From assembly GCF_021403115.1 (NCBI RefSeq), contig NZ_JAJSSH010000010.1, forward strand, positions 62,001 through 126,000: a DNA stretch of 64,000 nt. The letters are read 5' to 3'. The stretch comes from Sphingobium sufflavum. Lineage in GTDB: Bacteria; Pseudomonadota; Alphaproteobacteria; Sphingomonadales; Sphingomonadaceae. The notes beneath the pieces were generated by a model. It saw only the letters and a list, made by a program, of their open reading frames with translations, did not search any database and was not told the origin of the DNA. Each line of letters opens with the position of its first letter. Within the stretch, counting starts at the first letter, position 1. Below, in pieces: positions 32,802 through 43,600 of the stretch. The position numbers and the translations under genes were made by a program.

Positions 32802-33110
32802 CTACTTGGTGGAGGCGGCGAAGAAGTCGGCCAGCCAGTGGAGCTTTTCGTTGGCGGCGGTCAGCGCGGCGTCATAGGCCCGCAGCAGCGAGCCATTCTG
32901 GCTGTCGCTGAGGCAGCGACGCGCGGGATTGTCAGGACAGGGTACGTCCCCGTCCGGGATGGCCGGATAGGGCGTGGGTTCGGTGCGGGTGCTATCGGGC
33001 AGGCTGAGCCGCCCGCTGGCGGCGCAGCTCGTCAACGACAGCGCCAGTAGCGGGGCCAACAGGGCGGGCCGCGCCGACCGGATCGTGCGACTGAGCTGAT
33101 TGCTGGGCAT
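32802..33110 (-). CDS. Rz1-like outer-membrane spanin lipoprotein
   Basis: 102 residues from ATG 33108-33110. A basic N-terminus, a hydrophobic stretch (LLAPLLALSLTSC) and a lipobox with Cys29 show lipoprotein processing. The mature part is Pro-rich near the front (RTEPTPYPAIPDGD), as in Rz1 proteins. It overlaps the 3' end of Rz in another frame (32992-33110), the classic nested spanin arrangement. It would join with Rz across the periplasm and fuse the membranes at lysis. Mature length is longer than in lambda. Confidence 0.8.
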   Translation of the reverse strand: MPSNQLSRTIRSARPALLAPLLALSLTSCAASGRLSLPDSTRTEPTPYPAIPDGDVPCPDNPARRCLSDSQNGSLLRAYDAALTAANEKLHWLADFFAASTK

Positions 33111-33342
33111 CGTGCAAATCCTCCTCGTTGCGCCGGGCGACATCCTGCCGGGCGGCGGAGTTGATGTTGGCGGCGCGCTCTGCACCGAGCGTACGGACCG
33201 CTGTGTCTGCGGCCTGCCGGGCGTCGTGGTCCCTGATGACGGCGGCGTCGTGCCGAGCGAACCAGACCAGCACAGCGGTCAGGATCGCGCCCGTGATCGC
33301 AATGCCGAGAGCGGCGCGGCCCAAGACGGGCGACGGCATCAT
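32992..33342 (-). CDS. Rz-like inner-membrane spanin
   Basis: 116 residues from ATG 33340-33342, which overlaps the endolysin stop. One membrane helix near the N-terminus (ALGIAITGAILTAVLVWF) is followed by a charged coiled coil (DARQAADTAVRTLGAERAANI, split) rich in Ala, Arg, Glu and Gln. This is the i-spanin layout. Its 3' end overlaps the Rz1 start region in a different frame. Confidence 0.78.
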   Translation of the reverse strand: MMPSPVLGRAALGIAITGAILTAVLVWFARHDAAVIRDHDARQAADTAVRTLGAERAANINSAARQDVARRNEEDLHDAQQSAQSHDPVGAARPVGPATGAVVDELRRQRAAQPAR

Positions 33343-33893
33343 GCGGCTACCCGCGTACGCATCCAGCCGTAGGTGAAGTCCTCGTTGGCTTCCCGCGCGC
33401 GCGTGATGGTCTTGTAGCGTTCGCCCTGCGAGCAATTCAGCGCGGCGACCATGACCTTGTCGGCTTCCGCTCCCCGTGCCTTGCGATAGGCCGTGAGGGC
33501 ACGGATCGTCTCACCCTGTGGCCGTATGTCCCCATCTTCCTTGATGTCAGGATAGAGCTTGCCACGCTGGTTGAAGGCGTTGAGCCATTCCTGAAGCCAA
33601 AGCGCGGGCCGGGCGACGCCCAGGTTCACGCCGGAATCGAACAGCTCAGCACCAACGGCAGGACTGATCTCGGCGACAGCGGCAAAGCCAGGCTTCACGG
33701 CATATTCCGTGTAATAGATCCTGACGGCTGTTTCCCGCGGCAGGTTCCTCATCGGGCCGACGTAGCCGTTTGCCACCGCCACGCGCTTTGTGATGCCCCA
33801 CATCGTTTCTCCGCCTGGATCTGACGGATGGTTGGAATAACCACCCTCCACGCCGATGGTCCGATTGATGATCGCGAGAATGACCGGATTCAT
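33339..33893 (-). CDS. GH108 endolysin (N-acetylmuramidase)
   Basis: 184 residues from ATG 33891-33893. The GH108 signature GVEGGYSNHPSDPGGET carries the likely catalytic Glu16. It is followed by MWGITKRVA and a C-terminal peptidoglycan-binding part (WLQEWLNAFNQRG, ALTAYRKARG). It would cut glycan strands at lysis. No signal peptide is seen, so release depends on the holin-like proteins encoded just upstream. The start overlaps the small membrane gene stop (ATGA) and the end overlaps Rz, making a compact lysis cassette. Confidence 0.92.
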   Translation of the reverse strand: MNPVILAIINRTIGVEGGYSNHPSDPGGETMWGITKRVAVANGYVGPMRNLPRETAVRIYYTEYAVKPGFAAVAEISPAVGAELFDSGVNLGVARPALWLQEWLNAFNQRGKLYPDIKEDGDIRPQGETIRALTAYRKARGAEADKVMVAALNCSQGERYKTITRAREANEDFTYGWMRTRVAA

Positions 33894-34036
33894 GAGCGTT
33901 TTCCTTTTTCGCAAGATCGGTGCCGCCCTGCCTGCCGCTGCTTTTCGAGCTGATAGGCGTGGTAGAGAGCGACGCCCGCACACGGCACGCTGACGACGAC
34001 GCTCAGAACGGTGAGAATCTCGACGAACTCAGGCAC
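33890..34036 (-). CDS. short membrane protein, candidate holin/antiholin
   Basis: 48 residues from a GTG start (34034-34036) with AGGAGG 6 bases upstream. One hydrophobic segment (VEILTVLSVVVSVPCAGVALYHAY) is followed by a basic tail. The start overlaps the stop of the 128-residue gene, and its stop overlaps the endolysin ATG. Position, size and topology suit a holin partner. It is shorter than usual ORF-length cut-offs and easily missed. Confidence 0.65.
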   Translation of the reverse strand: MPEFVEILTVLSVVVSVPCAGVALYHAYQLEKQRQAGRHRSCEKGKRS

Positions 34037-34415
34037 CGCTGGCCTCCTCTCCGGGAAGGGAGATGCCGAGGCGCTTCAACCTGTCCCGGTACAGAAGTTG
34101 GGCACCATGCAGCAGCAGCGGAAATCCGACGGCGCCGAGCGTCATCGAGATCGGCACGGCCGCGATGGGATTGAGGGCGCCGTAATAGACCGCCACGACG
34201 CCTATGGTGGCGAAGGCAGGCAGGGCCGAGATTTCGGAATAGGCGCTCCAGCGCCGACGGCGTTGCCAGCGCGAAAATTCCGCCGGATCGCTGGGCGGCT
34301 CGGCGGCCAGTCCCCAGAAGACGGCACCCAGCTTGCCCCCGATTACCGTGGATGTGGCCACGATGCACAGGAACCAGAGCCAGACGGACTCGCGCAGCTC
34401 CATGGGGTCAGCCAT
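34029..34415 (-). CDS. holin-like membrane protein
   Basis: 128 residues (ATG 34413-34415; an alternative is Met5). Hydrophobic segments occur at about residues 12-35, 65-80 and 85-105 (VWLWFLCIVATSTVIGGKLG, ALPAFATIGVVAVYYG, AAVPISMTLGAVGFPLLLH), with a charged linker between the first two and a charged C-terminus. It is the first gene of the lysis cassette. Three-helix topology and position suggest a class I holin. Confidence 0.65.
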   Translation of the reverse strand: MADPMELRESVWLWFLCIVATSTVIGGKLGAVFWGLAAEPPSDPAEFSRWQRRRRWSAYSEISALPAFATIGVVAVYYGALNPIAAVPISMTLGAVGFPLLLHGAQLLYRDRLKRLGISLPGEEASGA

Positions 34416-34543
34416 GGCGGGCAGCGGTCTGCGGAGAGGGGGGAAATCGCGTCACGGTTCGGCCTCGTCAAAGGACCGCACTCATGCGCGATAGATGTCT
34501 GAACGAACTCTAGAGGATTGAGGTTGCGGTGCCAATCGCAAAT

Positions 34544-34572
34544 GCGGCACCGAACATCATGCTCGGTGCCGC
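34544..34572 (-). terminator. strong hairpin after the giant gene
   Basis: Perfect 10-base arms GCGGCACCGA (34544-34553) and TCGGTGCCGC (34563-34572) with a 9-base loop, 30 bases after the stop of the 4730-residue gene. On the minus strand it is followed by only a short ATTTG stretch, so termination may be partial. The gap 34416-34602 has no gene and probably also carries the lysis promoter. Confidence 0.6.
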
Positions 34573-34602
34573 CTGTTCGCCGACGAGCGCGGGGGTGGGA
34601 GC

Positions 34603-37600
34603 CTACTCGTCAGAAGAGTATAACAGCTCCGGGGCCTCTTCGTTCAATCGGTCCGCCAATTTCGGATTGAGAGCCACGCCGCCGATTTTCCTCTCACGCA
34701 TGCCGGCGCGCGACCGCATCGACTGCCTGATGGAGCGGACGGTGATGGGATAGTCTGGGTTGGCGTCATTGAATTTCGCCATCCGTTCCTCGATCGGCGT
34801 CGTGTCCTCGTCCGCAAGCACCGCGGCGTCCATGTCGTTGAGAATGCCCCGCCGCTCATCAAGGATGCGCTGTTCCCGGTTCTTCATCGATCGGTTGCGT
34901 TCGTACCGCTCGGCCAGCTCGGCCGGGGTGAAGCCCAGCGCCTGCTTGATGGCCGACGATGCATCCATCTCCTCCATGATCGGATCGCCCTGAAGCGTCC
35001 GAGCGCCCTCGGTCATATACCGGGTCGCGCGCATGAGATCCTTGGCGAACTTGGGCGACATGGTTTCAATGCCCCGTTCGACATGACCGTTGAGCGCCTG
35101 CGACGTCCCGACCCACGCATTGCGAAGCATCCCGACGCCAGCGCCGAGGATTTGCATCGCCCAATAGTCGAACTCGGTTGCGCCTTCCATTTCCCGGTCA
35201 GGCGAGCGGAACCACAGGTCCGGCATGCCGATGCGGTTGGACAGGTCGATGCCCAGAAGGTCGCCCGGCACGCCATTCAGCGCCATGCCGCCCAGCCGGT
35301 GGCCAAGTACGTCAACGACGGCGCGCTTGAAATCGTCCTCAGCATCGTCACCGAACATGAGCGAGGCCAACATGATCGCGATACCGTACAGCCAGGTGCC
35401 GCGCACGCCCGCCGACAGCATCATCATGCCGGTTGTGCCTGCGAGCTGGGTCAACGCCTCACGCCGGTCTGACGTCGTCCCGCCCTTCACGGCCTGATGG
35501 GCGTCGCGGAACAGCCGCCAGAGCATGTTGGCGTTGAAATTGCGGAACACCAGCAGCGCCTTGGCGGTGTCGGACTGCATGACGCGGGGGCGGCTGGTGT
35601 TCTGATAGTCAAAGTGGATCTTCCACGTCAGTTCCGCAGCCTTGTCGATAGCCATGTCATGGGAAAGGCCCTTCTGCGTCCCCATGCGATAGGCGGCGAG
35701 AAAGGTCACTTCGCGGTTCATCCGCTCCGTGTGGTGAAACGCTACGCTGATCGCGGCCATGACCTTTGCCCGGACCGGGCTGTAGGCCACGCCGGAATCG
35801 CCTACACCCGCGAGGTCGTGGGATTGCGTCCGCTCGATCAGCCCCGTTTCATAGGCCGCCTCCATCGCTTTGCGTTCGAGGTCGGTCAGAGCCTTGGCCT
35901 TTCCGGCGTGCCCTCGGCCGAGAGCGAAGTCGCGCAGGGATTTGCTCAACTCCGCAGAAGCGCGGGCCGCACCCCGGCCGGGCCGTCCGTCATAGGCGGC
36001 GAGGATCGGGACGCCCAATACTGCCGTTTGCGCGGTGTTGACCAGAGCGGCGGCAGGACTGACCGAGAGGAAATAGACGAACGCGGCCGACGTCACCCGT
36101 TGCGCCAGCGCGCCGCCGGTCGGGTTCATGATGAATTGGTGCCGCCGCGCCATCTCGTTGACGACAAGACCGGCGCGCACAGGGTCGGGCATGGTCTTGC
36201 CCTGATCGCCAGCCAGAGCCAGAGCCTCGTCAAGATCGAGCGCATATTTCAGGCGCGCGAGCTGGTGGGAGCCATGGAACATGTGGTTGCCGAACGCGCG
36301 CAGGGCGTCGGTGGTGAAACCGGCCCGTCCTTTTCGGTGGATGCGGCTGGTTCGCACCGACATATCGGGCATCGTCTCCAACCACCGCTGCCAGACTGCG
36401 TCCTTCACGCCGTCGCCGACGTCAGCACCCTCCAGGATGCTTTCAATGTCGGCGATGAACCGCGCATCCACCTGGTTACGGAGTTTTCCGCCATCCTGAA
36501 GGACGCCATGCTCGACGTCGTGCCCCGCTTTGCGCATCTCGGCCGCGAAAGCCTGTTGAGGCCCCGTTTTCTCGAACCGGGAAAAGCTGATGACGTCGCC
36601 GCTGTCCCTACTCTTCACGGACACGAAGAAATTGCCGAACCGGGCGAGAGGGAAATAGGGGCCGGACAGATTGTTCGTCTCGAAGAAGGCCCTCATGCGC
36701 GTCATGCGCGCACCTTTTGCCCAGCCCTGCATCTGCTTGGCCCGCGCCAGCTCCTGCTCGGCAGCCTTCACCCTGTCGTCGCGCTCCGCGTCAGCGGCCC
36801 CGCTGTTGGCGATGTCCCACATCTCGGTATCGAACGCGCGCTGCGCCTGCCGGAATTTGATGTCCAGCGCCTTGGACAGATTGTCGAGCAGGATCTGTTC
36901 GAAAGCGTCGGACAGCGCCTTATAGCTGTCGCGCACCTGCACATAGATCCGCTGAGCCTCTGGCGAGAGCGCCTTGAACAGCGGCGTGAGTCGGTCGTGG
37001 GCGACCTGTCGCGATGTGTCGCGCGCGACCTTCGCCGCGGCGGCCTCATAAGCCTCTGTGCCCGCGCCCTCCGCGAGTATTTGGCGATCCAGCTTGGTGA
37101 TGGAGGATGTGAACGCCTCGGCCGGGTCTGCGCCGTCCAGTGTCGCCTCATGCATAAGGTCCATGAGGGCGGTGTTTTCGGCCCGGTGCAGCACACGATA
37201 TTTGAGCCAGGGCTGAGCGACATCGTCTGCCCGCGCGTGCCAACTGTCGCGCATCTGGTCCATGGCCTGCTTCAGGCGCAGATATTCCTGCGCGGCGGGC
37301 AGGGGGGCGGCCAGTTCCGCGAGCAATGGTCGTAGCGGAACAGCAGCGAGGATGCTGGCGCTGCCATCCATGGCGTTTGTCACGAGATTGTGGACGAAGC
37401 CGGGCGTCACCGCATCGATCACGCTCTCAGGCGGCACGACGCGGCTGTAGAATGTCTGCCCGGCACCGGCCGGACGCGCGACCGTGGTGTGGGAGTGGAT
37501 CGCGGCAATTGCGAGCGCCTGCAATTGCGCTGGCGTCACGGCGCCGATCTGACGGCCGAAACGTCGCAGGAGCCACGCTTTCAAGCCACCGAGGAGGCGG

Positions 37601-40600
37601 TCAACCATCTCACCCACCCCGGCTGGAGCCAGTGCCCGAAGCTCGATGGCATAGGCGGCGAATTCTTCCACCTCTTGACCGAGCGGCGGGCCGGCCGCTT
37701 CCACGCGCGCCAGGGCTTGCTGCCAATATGCGGCGTTGCCGCGATCTGCCGTGGCCTCGCGGAGAGCAGCGGAGCGATAGAGCGTGGAAAGACGGCCTAG
37801 GAGGCGCTGCCATGCCGCATCACCCACCAACGGACGGACGCCGGCATGGAACATCTCATGGAACAGCACCGGAAGGGCGGTGCGGCTGGTGAGACGATCC
37901 GCGACCAGGTGGATACGCCCATCGGGCGTGGTCATGCCCTGGACTGCGCCTTGCTCGCTGCTCTTCTTGACCACGTCACGCGCCGATAGTATCTTGCGCG
38001 CTGGTTTGGTCGACACTCCAGACGCAACAGGAGCGTGCGGAGGGGCAGCCCCCGGCAATCCCTTGGGATTGACTAAAGCGTCGGCCAAACCCTCCCGCAC
38101 ATAATGCAGACGATTTTCGCTGGCGGCGCGTTTGAGATCGGCCGCGATGACGCTGTCGCCATCGTCCTTGCCATAGACGGACAGGACAATCGTCGTGCCG
38201 TCCGCGCTTGCCGTGACGGGAACGAAGATGGGGTCGTTCTGGGCGTCCCGCCCTTCGATGACAATCACGAGAGAGCCGTCATCACGGCGCGACGGGAAAA
38301 CCGCGCGCGGGTCGGCGATCAGGTCAGGCAGCGCCTTCCACACCGACAGAGGGACGGCGGGATGTTCGCGGCGTGCCTTGGCAACCTTCGCCCGCGCCAT
38401 CATGATTTCGCCATCGGGCATGCCGAGCGCCTTGAGGACGGCAGGGGTCTTGCCGAGGCGGACCAGCGCCCGCCCAACGCCATCGCCGCGCACGATGGCG
38501 TCGATGGCGCGCGACCATGCATTGGTATCTGCGCGGCTCTGCGCGCTCCGCAGTCCCGCACCTGGCAAGGTTGCGCCTGTGGTGTGCAGGACGATGCTGC
38601 CTGCGTCGATCAATGGCATGATCGACGCTCCCACGCCGGTGTCCGCCAGATGAGCGGCAAGGCCTTCCGTGGAGGTGAAGCCGCCGCCCTCCAGATTGCC
38701 TATGCTGTGCGCGGATGGTTCATCCGCGTCGACCCCGGCGTCCTGCTTCACGCTCTTCGCTTCCACCACTTCGGGGGCCTCGAACGGACGCTCTTCGTAA
38801 AGGTCGATGCCTTGGGCATCCTTGGCCTGCATGTAAGGGATGCTCACCGTGCCGCCATCGTCCTCGGCCTGCACATACCAGCCGCTGTCGTTCCAGCGAT
38901 GACCGGAGACGGTGAAGGATTTTCCGTGCCAGAACATTTCCGTATCGACGGGCGCGCCCGCGCGCAGCCATGCCGGCGGCGGGACGGGGTTCGTCCGGAT
39001 GTCCACCTCAAGGTCGGAGAGTGCCTTGTCATAGCGGGCGAGGTCCGCCGCCATGTGGAACGGCTCGGCCGCGACCGCGCGCAGGCGCTCTATAGACGCC
39101 TCGCTCTCCGAGATGCCTGCCCGCTGGCGCTCGATGTCAGGCCCGAACCGACGCAGCGACTTTTCAAGCCCCTGCATCGATCCACCACGAAATTCCTCGC
39201 CATCGATCTCCATGCGCAGTTGCGGGTCTGCTGAAGTGCCCGGCCAGTAGATGGTCAGGTCATGGCCACCGAACATGCCGAGAGCCTTAGGTTCGTCTCC
39301 GACATGCATATTGTGCGCGGCCCAAGCCTGAATGGCCTCGTCTGCGTCCTTGCGCTTGTCGTGGATCTTGCCGTCGATGGTGACGCTGAACCCGTCTGCT
39401 GTGTTGTCGGCAACAATCTTCCCTACCGTCGCCGCCGTTCCCTTCTCCTCGATCGCCCTCAGTTCGGCGCGCGTGTCGGCAATCAGGTTGGTCAGACGCC
39501 GGGATTGGCTCAGCGCATTGGCGACGCCTTGCGTGTGCAGACGCTCGCGGCGCTGCGCGCCGTCGAGCTGCTTGCGTAGCTTTTCCCGGATCAGGATGCG
39601 GGGATCGCCAGCGGCTTCAGCGAACGATTGGAGGATGTCGCTCTGCTCATCGGCCGCCGCTTCGCCCTCTATGACGCGCGTGCTGTCGTCAGCCTTGAGG
39701 AACGCGGTGATGAACCGCTGCTTGATCGCCAACACCTGCCAGCGTCGGCCGTCCAGCCGGTCGGTAAGATAGCGATATTCCTCGACGGTGTTCCACTGGT
39801 TGCCCTGCCGTTGGCCCCGACCGTTGCGCTGCTCCAGGTCGCCCGGCATCCATGGCGCGTCCATATGGTGCATGGCGCGCAGGTTGCGCTGCATGTTGAC
39901 GCCGACGCCGAGCGTGGCGGTGCTGCCGATGACGACGCGGATTTTCGCCGCGTTCATCTTGAGCGCGATTTCCTTGCGCTTGTCCTTGCTGGTGCTGCCG
40001 TCAACGACCGCGATCTGTTCGCGCGAGATGCCCGACGCCACCAGCCGCTCCACCACGTCGCGGATGGTTGAGAAGGACGGGAAGGTACGTGTCTGGCGGT
40101 TGCCCTCGCCGTCCTTGCCCAGACTGCGGGTCACGCGATTGGAAAAGCCCTGTTCGGCGAAAATCACCTGTGTCGTCTGGGGGTGCCAGTCGTAGATCCG
40201 TTTCACATTATCCACGACGTTGGACGCCTTGCTGCCCGGATCGTCGAACGACGTCCCTTCCTGCCCGGCGAGGGCCTCGCCGTCATATAGACGCACGTCG
40301 AAGCTGGCCTTGGCCGCCAGCCCCTCGGTAATGATGGGCGATTCTGGCGCACCCGACGCCATCGCGTCCTTGCGCTCCTTGCCGGTCATGGACCGCCACC
40401 GGCGCGCATAACCGCGGAGCTGCTCGAATATGACCTTCTGCTGTGGTGTCAGGTCGGATGTGACGTTGATGACCCGCTTATAAGGGCGGTCCTGCGCGCC
40501 CTCCGTCCGGCCGTTCAGCAGTTCGGCGCGCTCAGCTTCGGTCAGCTCATCGGCCATGGTCTTGCCGGACGCCGTGCGGCGTGGCTGCATTTCCGGCATG

Positions 40601-43600
40601 TCGTCGGCGAACACCGTGTCCATGTACTGGCCGATCATGCGGCGCAGCTCTGGGACGTTGATGAAGCCCGCCAGCCGGGTGACGGCTTCATATTCCGCCG
40701 CGGCGTTCTGCTCGACGTCCATGACCTCACGGGCGAAGCTGCCGAACCAGCCGTCCCACTGATCGATGCCGGCGGCCTGCATTTCCTCCTGCATGATGTA
40801 GCGCATCATGTGGAAGACTTCGGTCAGCGTGTTGGTGACGGGGGTGCCTGTGAACAGATGGACGTTGCCACCATTGTTCTGCGCCCGGACATAGCGGGTC
40901 ATGAACGACAGCGCGATGGAGCGATCGGAGGTCTGGGTGTTCAGACCCTTCATCTTCATCCTGGTGCTGATTGGCGGCTTCTTGAATTCGTGCGCCTCGT
41001 CCACCTGAAGCATGTCGATGCCGAGATCCTCGAACGCGATGGCGCCCTCGCGGCTGGCCCGGCTGGACTGCTTCTTGATCGTTTCGATGATGCGCTGACG
41101 CATCTTCACCAGCTCTTTGGCCGTGGGTGAGCGGAGCTTCTTCAGCTCCTCCGGATCATCCCACATCTCGTCTTTGATGGTCGCGCCGTCCTCTACGGCT
41201 GCTGCATAAGCCTCCTCTTCAAGGGCCGCGATGTCCTCGCGTGCCATTTCCATCAACGTCTCTTCCTTGAAGGCGAAGCGATCAATGAGGCTGTGCGGGA
41301 CGACGACCGCGTCCCAATCGTCATTGGCGATCTGGCGCATCTTCACGTCGATGACGGCGGGCGTGAGATTGTCGATGTAGAGAATTTTGGCCGCTGGATA
41401 CATCATCTGGATTTCAGCGGCGACGGTCTTGCTGTTGGCATTGTGGGCCAGGATCAGCGGCTTGCGGGCGATGCCATAGCGGCGGCTCTCGACGGCAATG
41501 CCTCCCATGGTGAAGGTCTTGCCAGTGCCCACCTCATGAGCGTTGAGGCTGCGCCGCGATACGATGCCGCGCCAGATGGCGTCGCGTTGATGCGAGCGAA
41601 GATCGAACGGGCCTTCGCCCAACGACAGCGCCATCCCTTCGAACCGCAGGAACGATCCGTCGAATTTCGGCGTGGCAAAGGCGTTGCGCACCTCGTTGTA
41701 TTCGGCCTCGACCGCGACCCGCCGTTCAGGGTCCGACCAGAGCCAGTCCGCGAACTTCGTCCGCATCTCAGAAATCTTGCCGTTGACCTCCTCGGTCGCG
41801 GCGTTGTCGACATATTGCCCGCCTTCGCTGTCGCGCCTGCGGATGGTAACAGTCTGATTGCTGAAGGCCGCGTTGACGAGCCGCTGAAAGCCATATTCGG
41901 CCGTGCCGAAACCTGTGCGCGCCTCTGGGCGGCTCTTCGCGCGATCATCGATCCGAACGGACCAACGCCCGGCATTGTAGCGGACCTCCACACCCTTCGG
42001 GTCGGGCAGGGCAAGCATGTGGGCGACGAACTGCCCATAGACATCGGGCGAAATCCATGTCGCGCCCAGTTGCGTCTCGATCTTGAAATAGGGCACGTCG
42101 GCGGGGACGACGGCCGCCAGCGCGTCTACATTGCGCTGGAGATGGGTCATTCCCTCGGCAACGGCGGCCTTGGCCTGTCTCAGCTTCTCGCGGACATTGC
42201 CCGACAGGTAGAGGTCGGACGGCAGCACATCACCGCTGGCCAATTCGAACGCGGCCCCGTTGGCGAGCAGCTCGGCCTTGGCTTCGTCGCGGCTGACCTT
42301 CGCCCGCGCCGCGATGGCGTCGAGCGAGGGATTAACGCTGCTGTTGCGCTCCAGCACGAACGCCTCAGCTATCGTGGGGTTGTCGATGCTGGGCGCGGCG
42401 CGCGTCGTCGTGCGCGACAGGATGGCGGCAGGCTTTCCGTCGATCTCCAGCGCGGCAAGGGCTGGATAGAAAGGATCGTCGATTTTCTTCAGGTAGGAGA
42501 GGCCGAAGGAATCCGCGAGCGCGCCGTGCGCCTTGCGGAACGCGGTAAATGCCGAACTCAACGCCTTGCGTTCAGTGGATGGGTCGCCTTTCCGCTCCGC
42601 ATCGATCAGAGCCGCATATTTTTGCCGCATGTCGATGAGCTTGCCGAGCTGCTCCACGCGCTGCGCGGTCGCGGCCTTGTCCTTTACGGCATAGGCGCGC
42701 ACCTCCGCCGCCGGTGCCAGATGCTCACCGCGCACGATAAATAGGCCATCCGCCGTCCTCGTCAGTGCGCCCTCGCGGTCCGCCGTGTGGTTGGCGATAA
42801 AGCTCAGATGCTGCACGCGCTGTTCGGCCTGATAGGCGCCCTCCGGCACGGCGGCGACGATGCGCTGGAGCTGAGCGGCCATATCGTCCGGTCGATGGAC
42901 GATCAGACCCGGTTGGCCGCGCGTGGTTCCATGCCCGAAATCGATCTTGCCAATGACGTGGGCGGGATTGGCGGCATAATATTCGTTGAGGAACACCTCA
43001 CCATTGGCGGTTTGGAATGGCGCAGACCGTATCCAGCCCTCGCTATCGGCGAGGCTGATCGGCTCGGCCCGTTTGCGCAGGATGATGATGTCGGTCACCA
43101 CCTTCGTCCCAGCATATTCGGCGAAGGCCCCGGATGGCAGGCGGAATGCGGCCACCAATTCGGCCCTCTTCGCCAATTCGCGGCGTATGCCGGTAGCCTT
43201 CTTGTCCATCGTGCCAGACGACGTGATGCCCATGACAAGGCCACCAGCGCGCACCTGGTCGATGGCCTTCAGGAAGAAATAATCATGGAGGAAAGGGGAC
43301 AGCCGATCATAGCGCCGGTCGGAAATGACAGTGTTCTCGAACGGCCAGTTGCCGATGACGGCGTCATAGAAGCCGTCGGGCGTCTTGCTGTCCTGATAAC
43401 CCATCACGCGGATATTGGCGTCAGGATAGAGGAGCTGGGCCATCCCGCCGGTCAGGCTGTCCAGTTCGATCCCAGCGAGGCGCGACCGGGCGGCGACATC
43501 CTGCGGCATCATGCCGAAGAAATTGCCGATGCCCATGGATGGCTCCAGCACCCGGCCGCCCTGAAATCCCATGCGCTGCATCATGGCCCACATCGCCATG

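Noticed and set aside
35497-37335. 612-codon plus-strand frame inside the giant gene
   Set aside because: Composition is that of an antisense shadow and there is no ribosome site; the giant frame here encodes the PLxRFG region.
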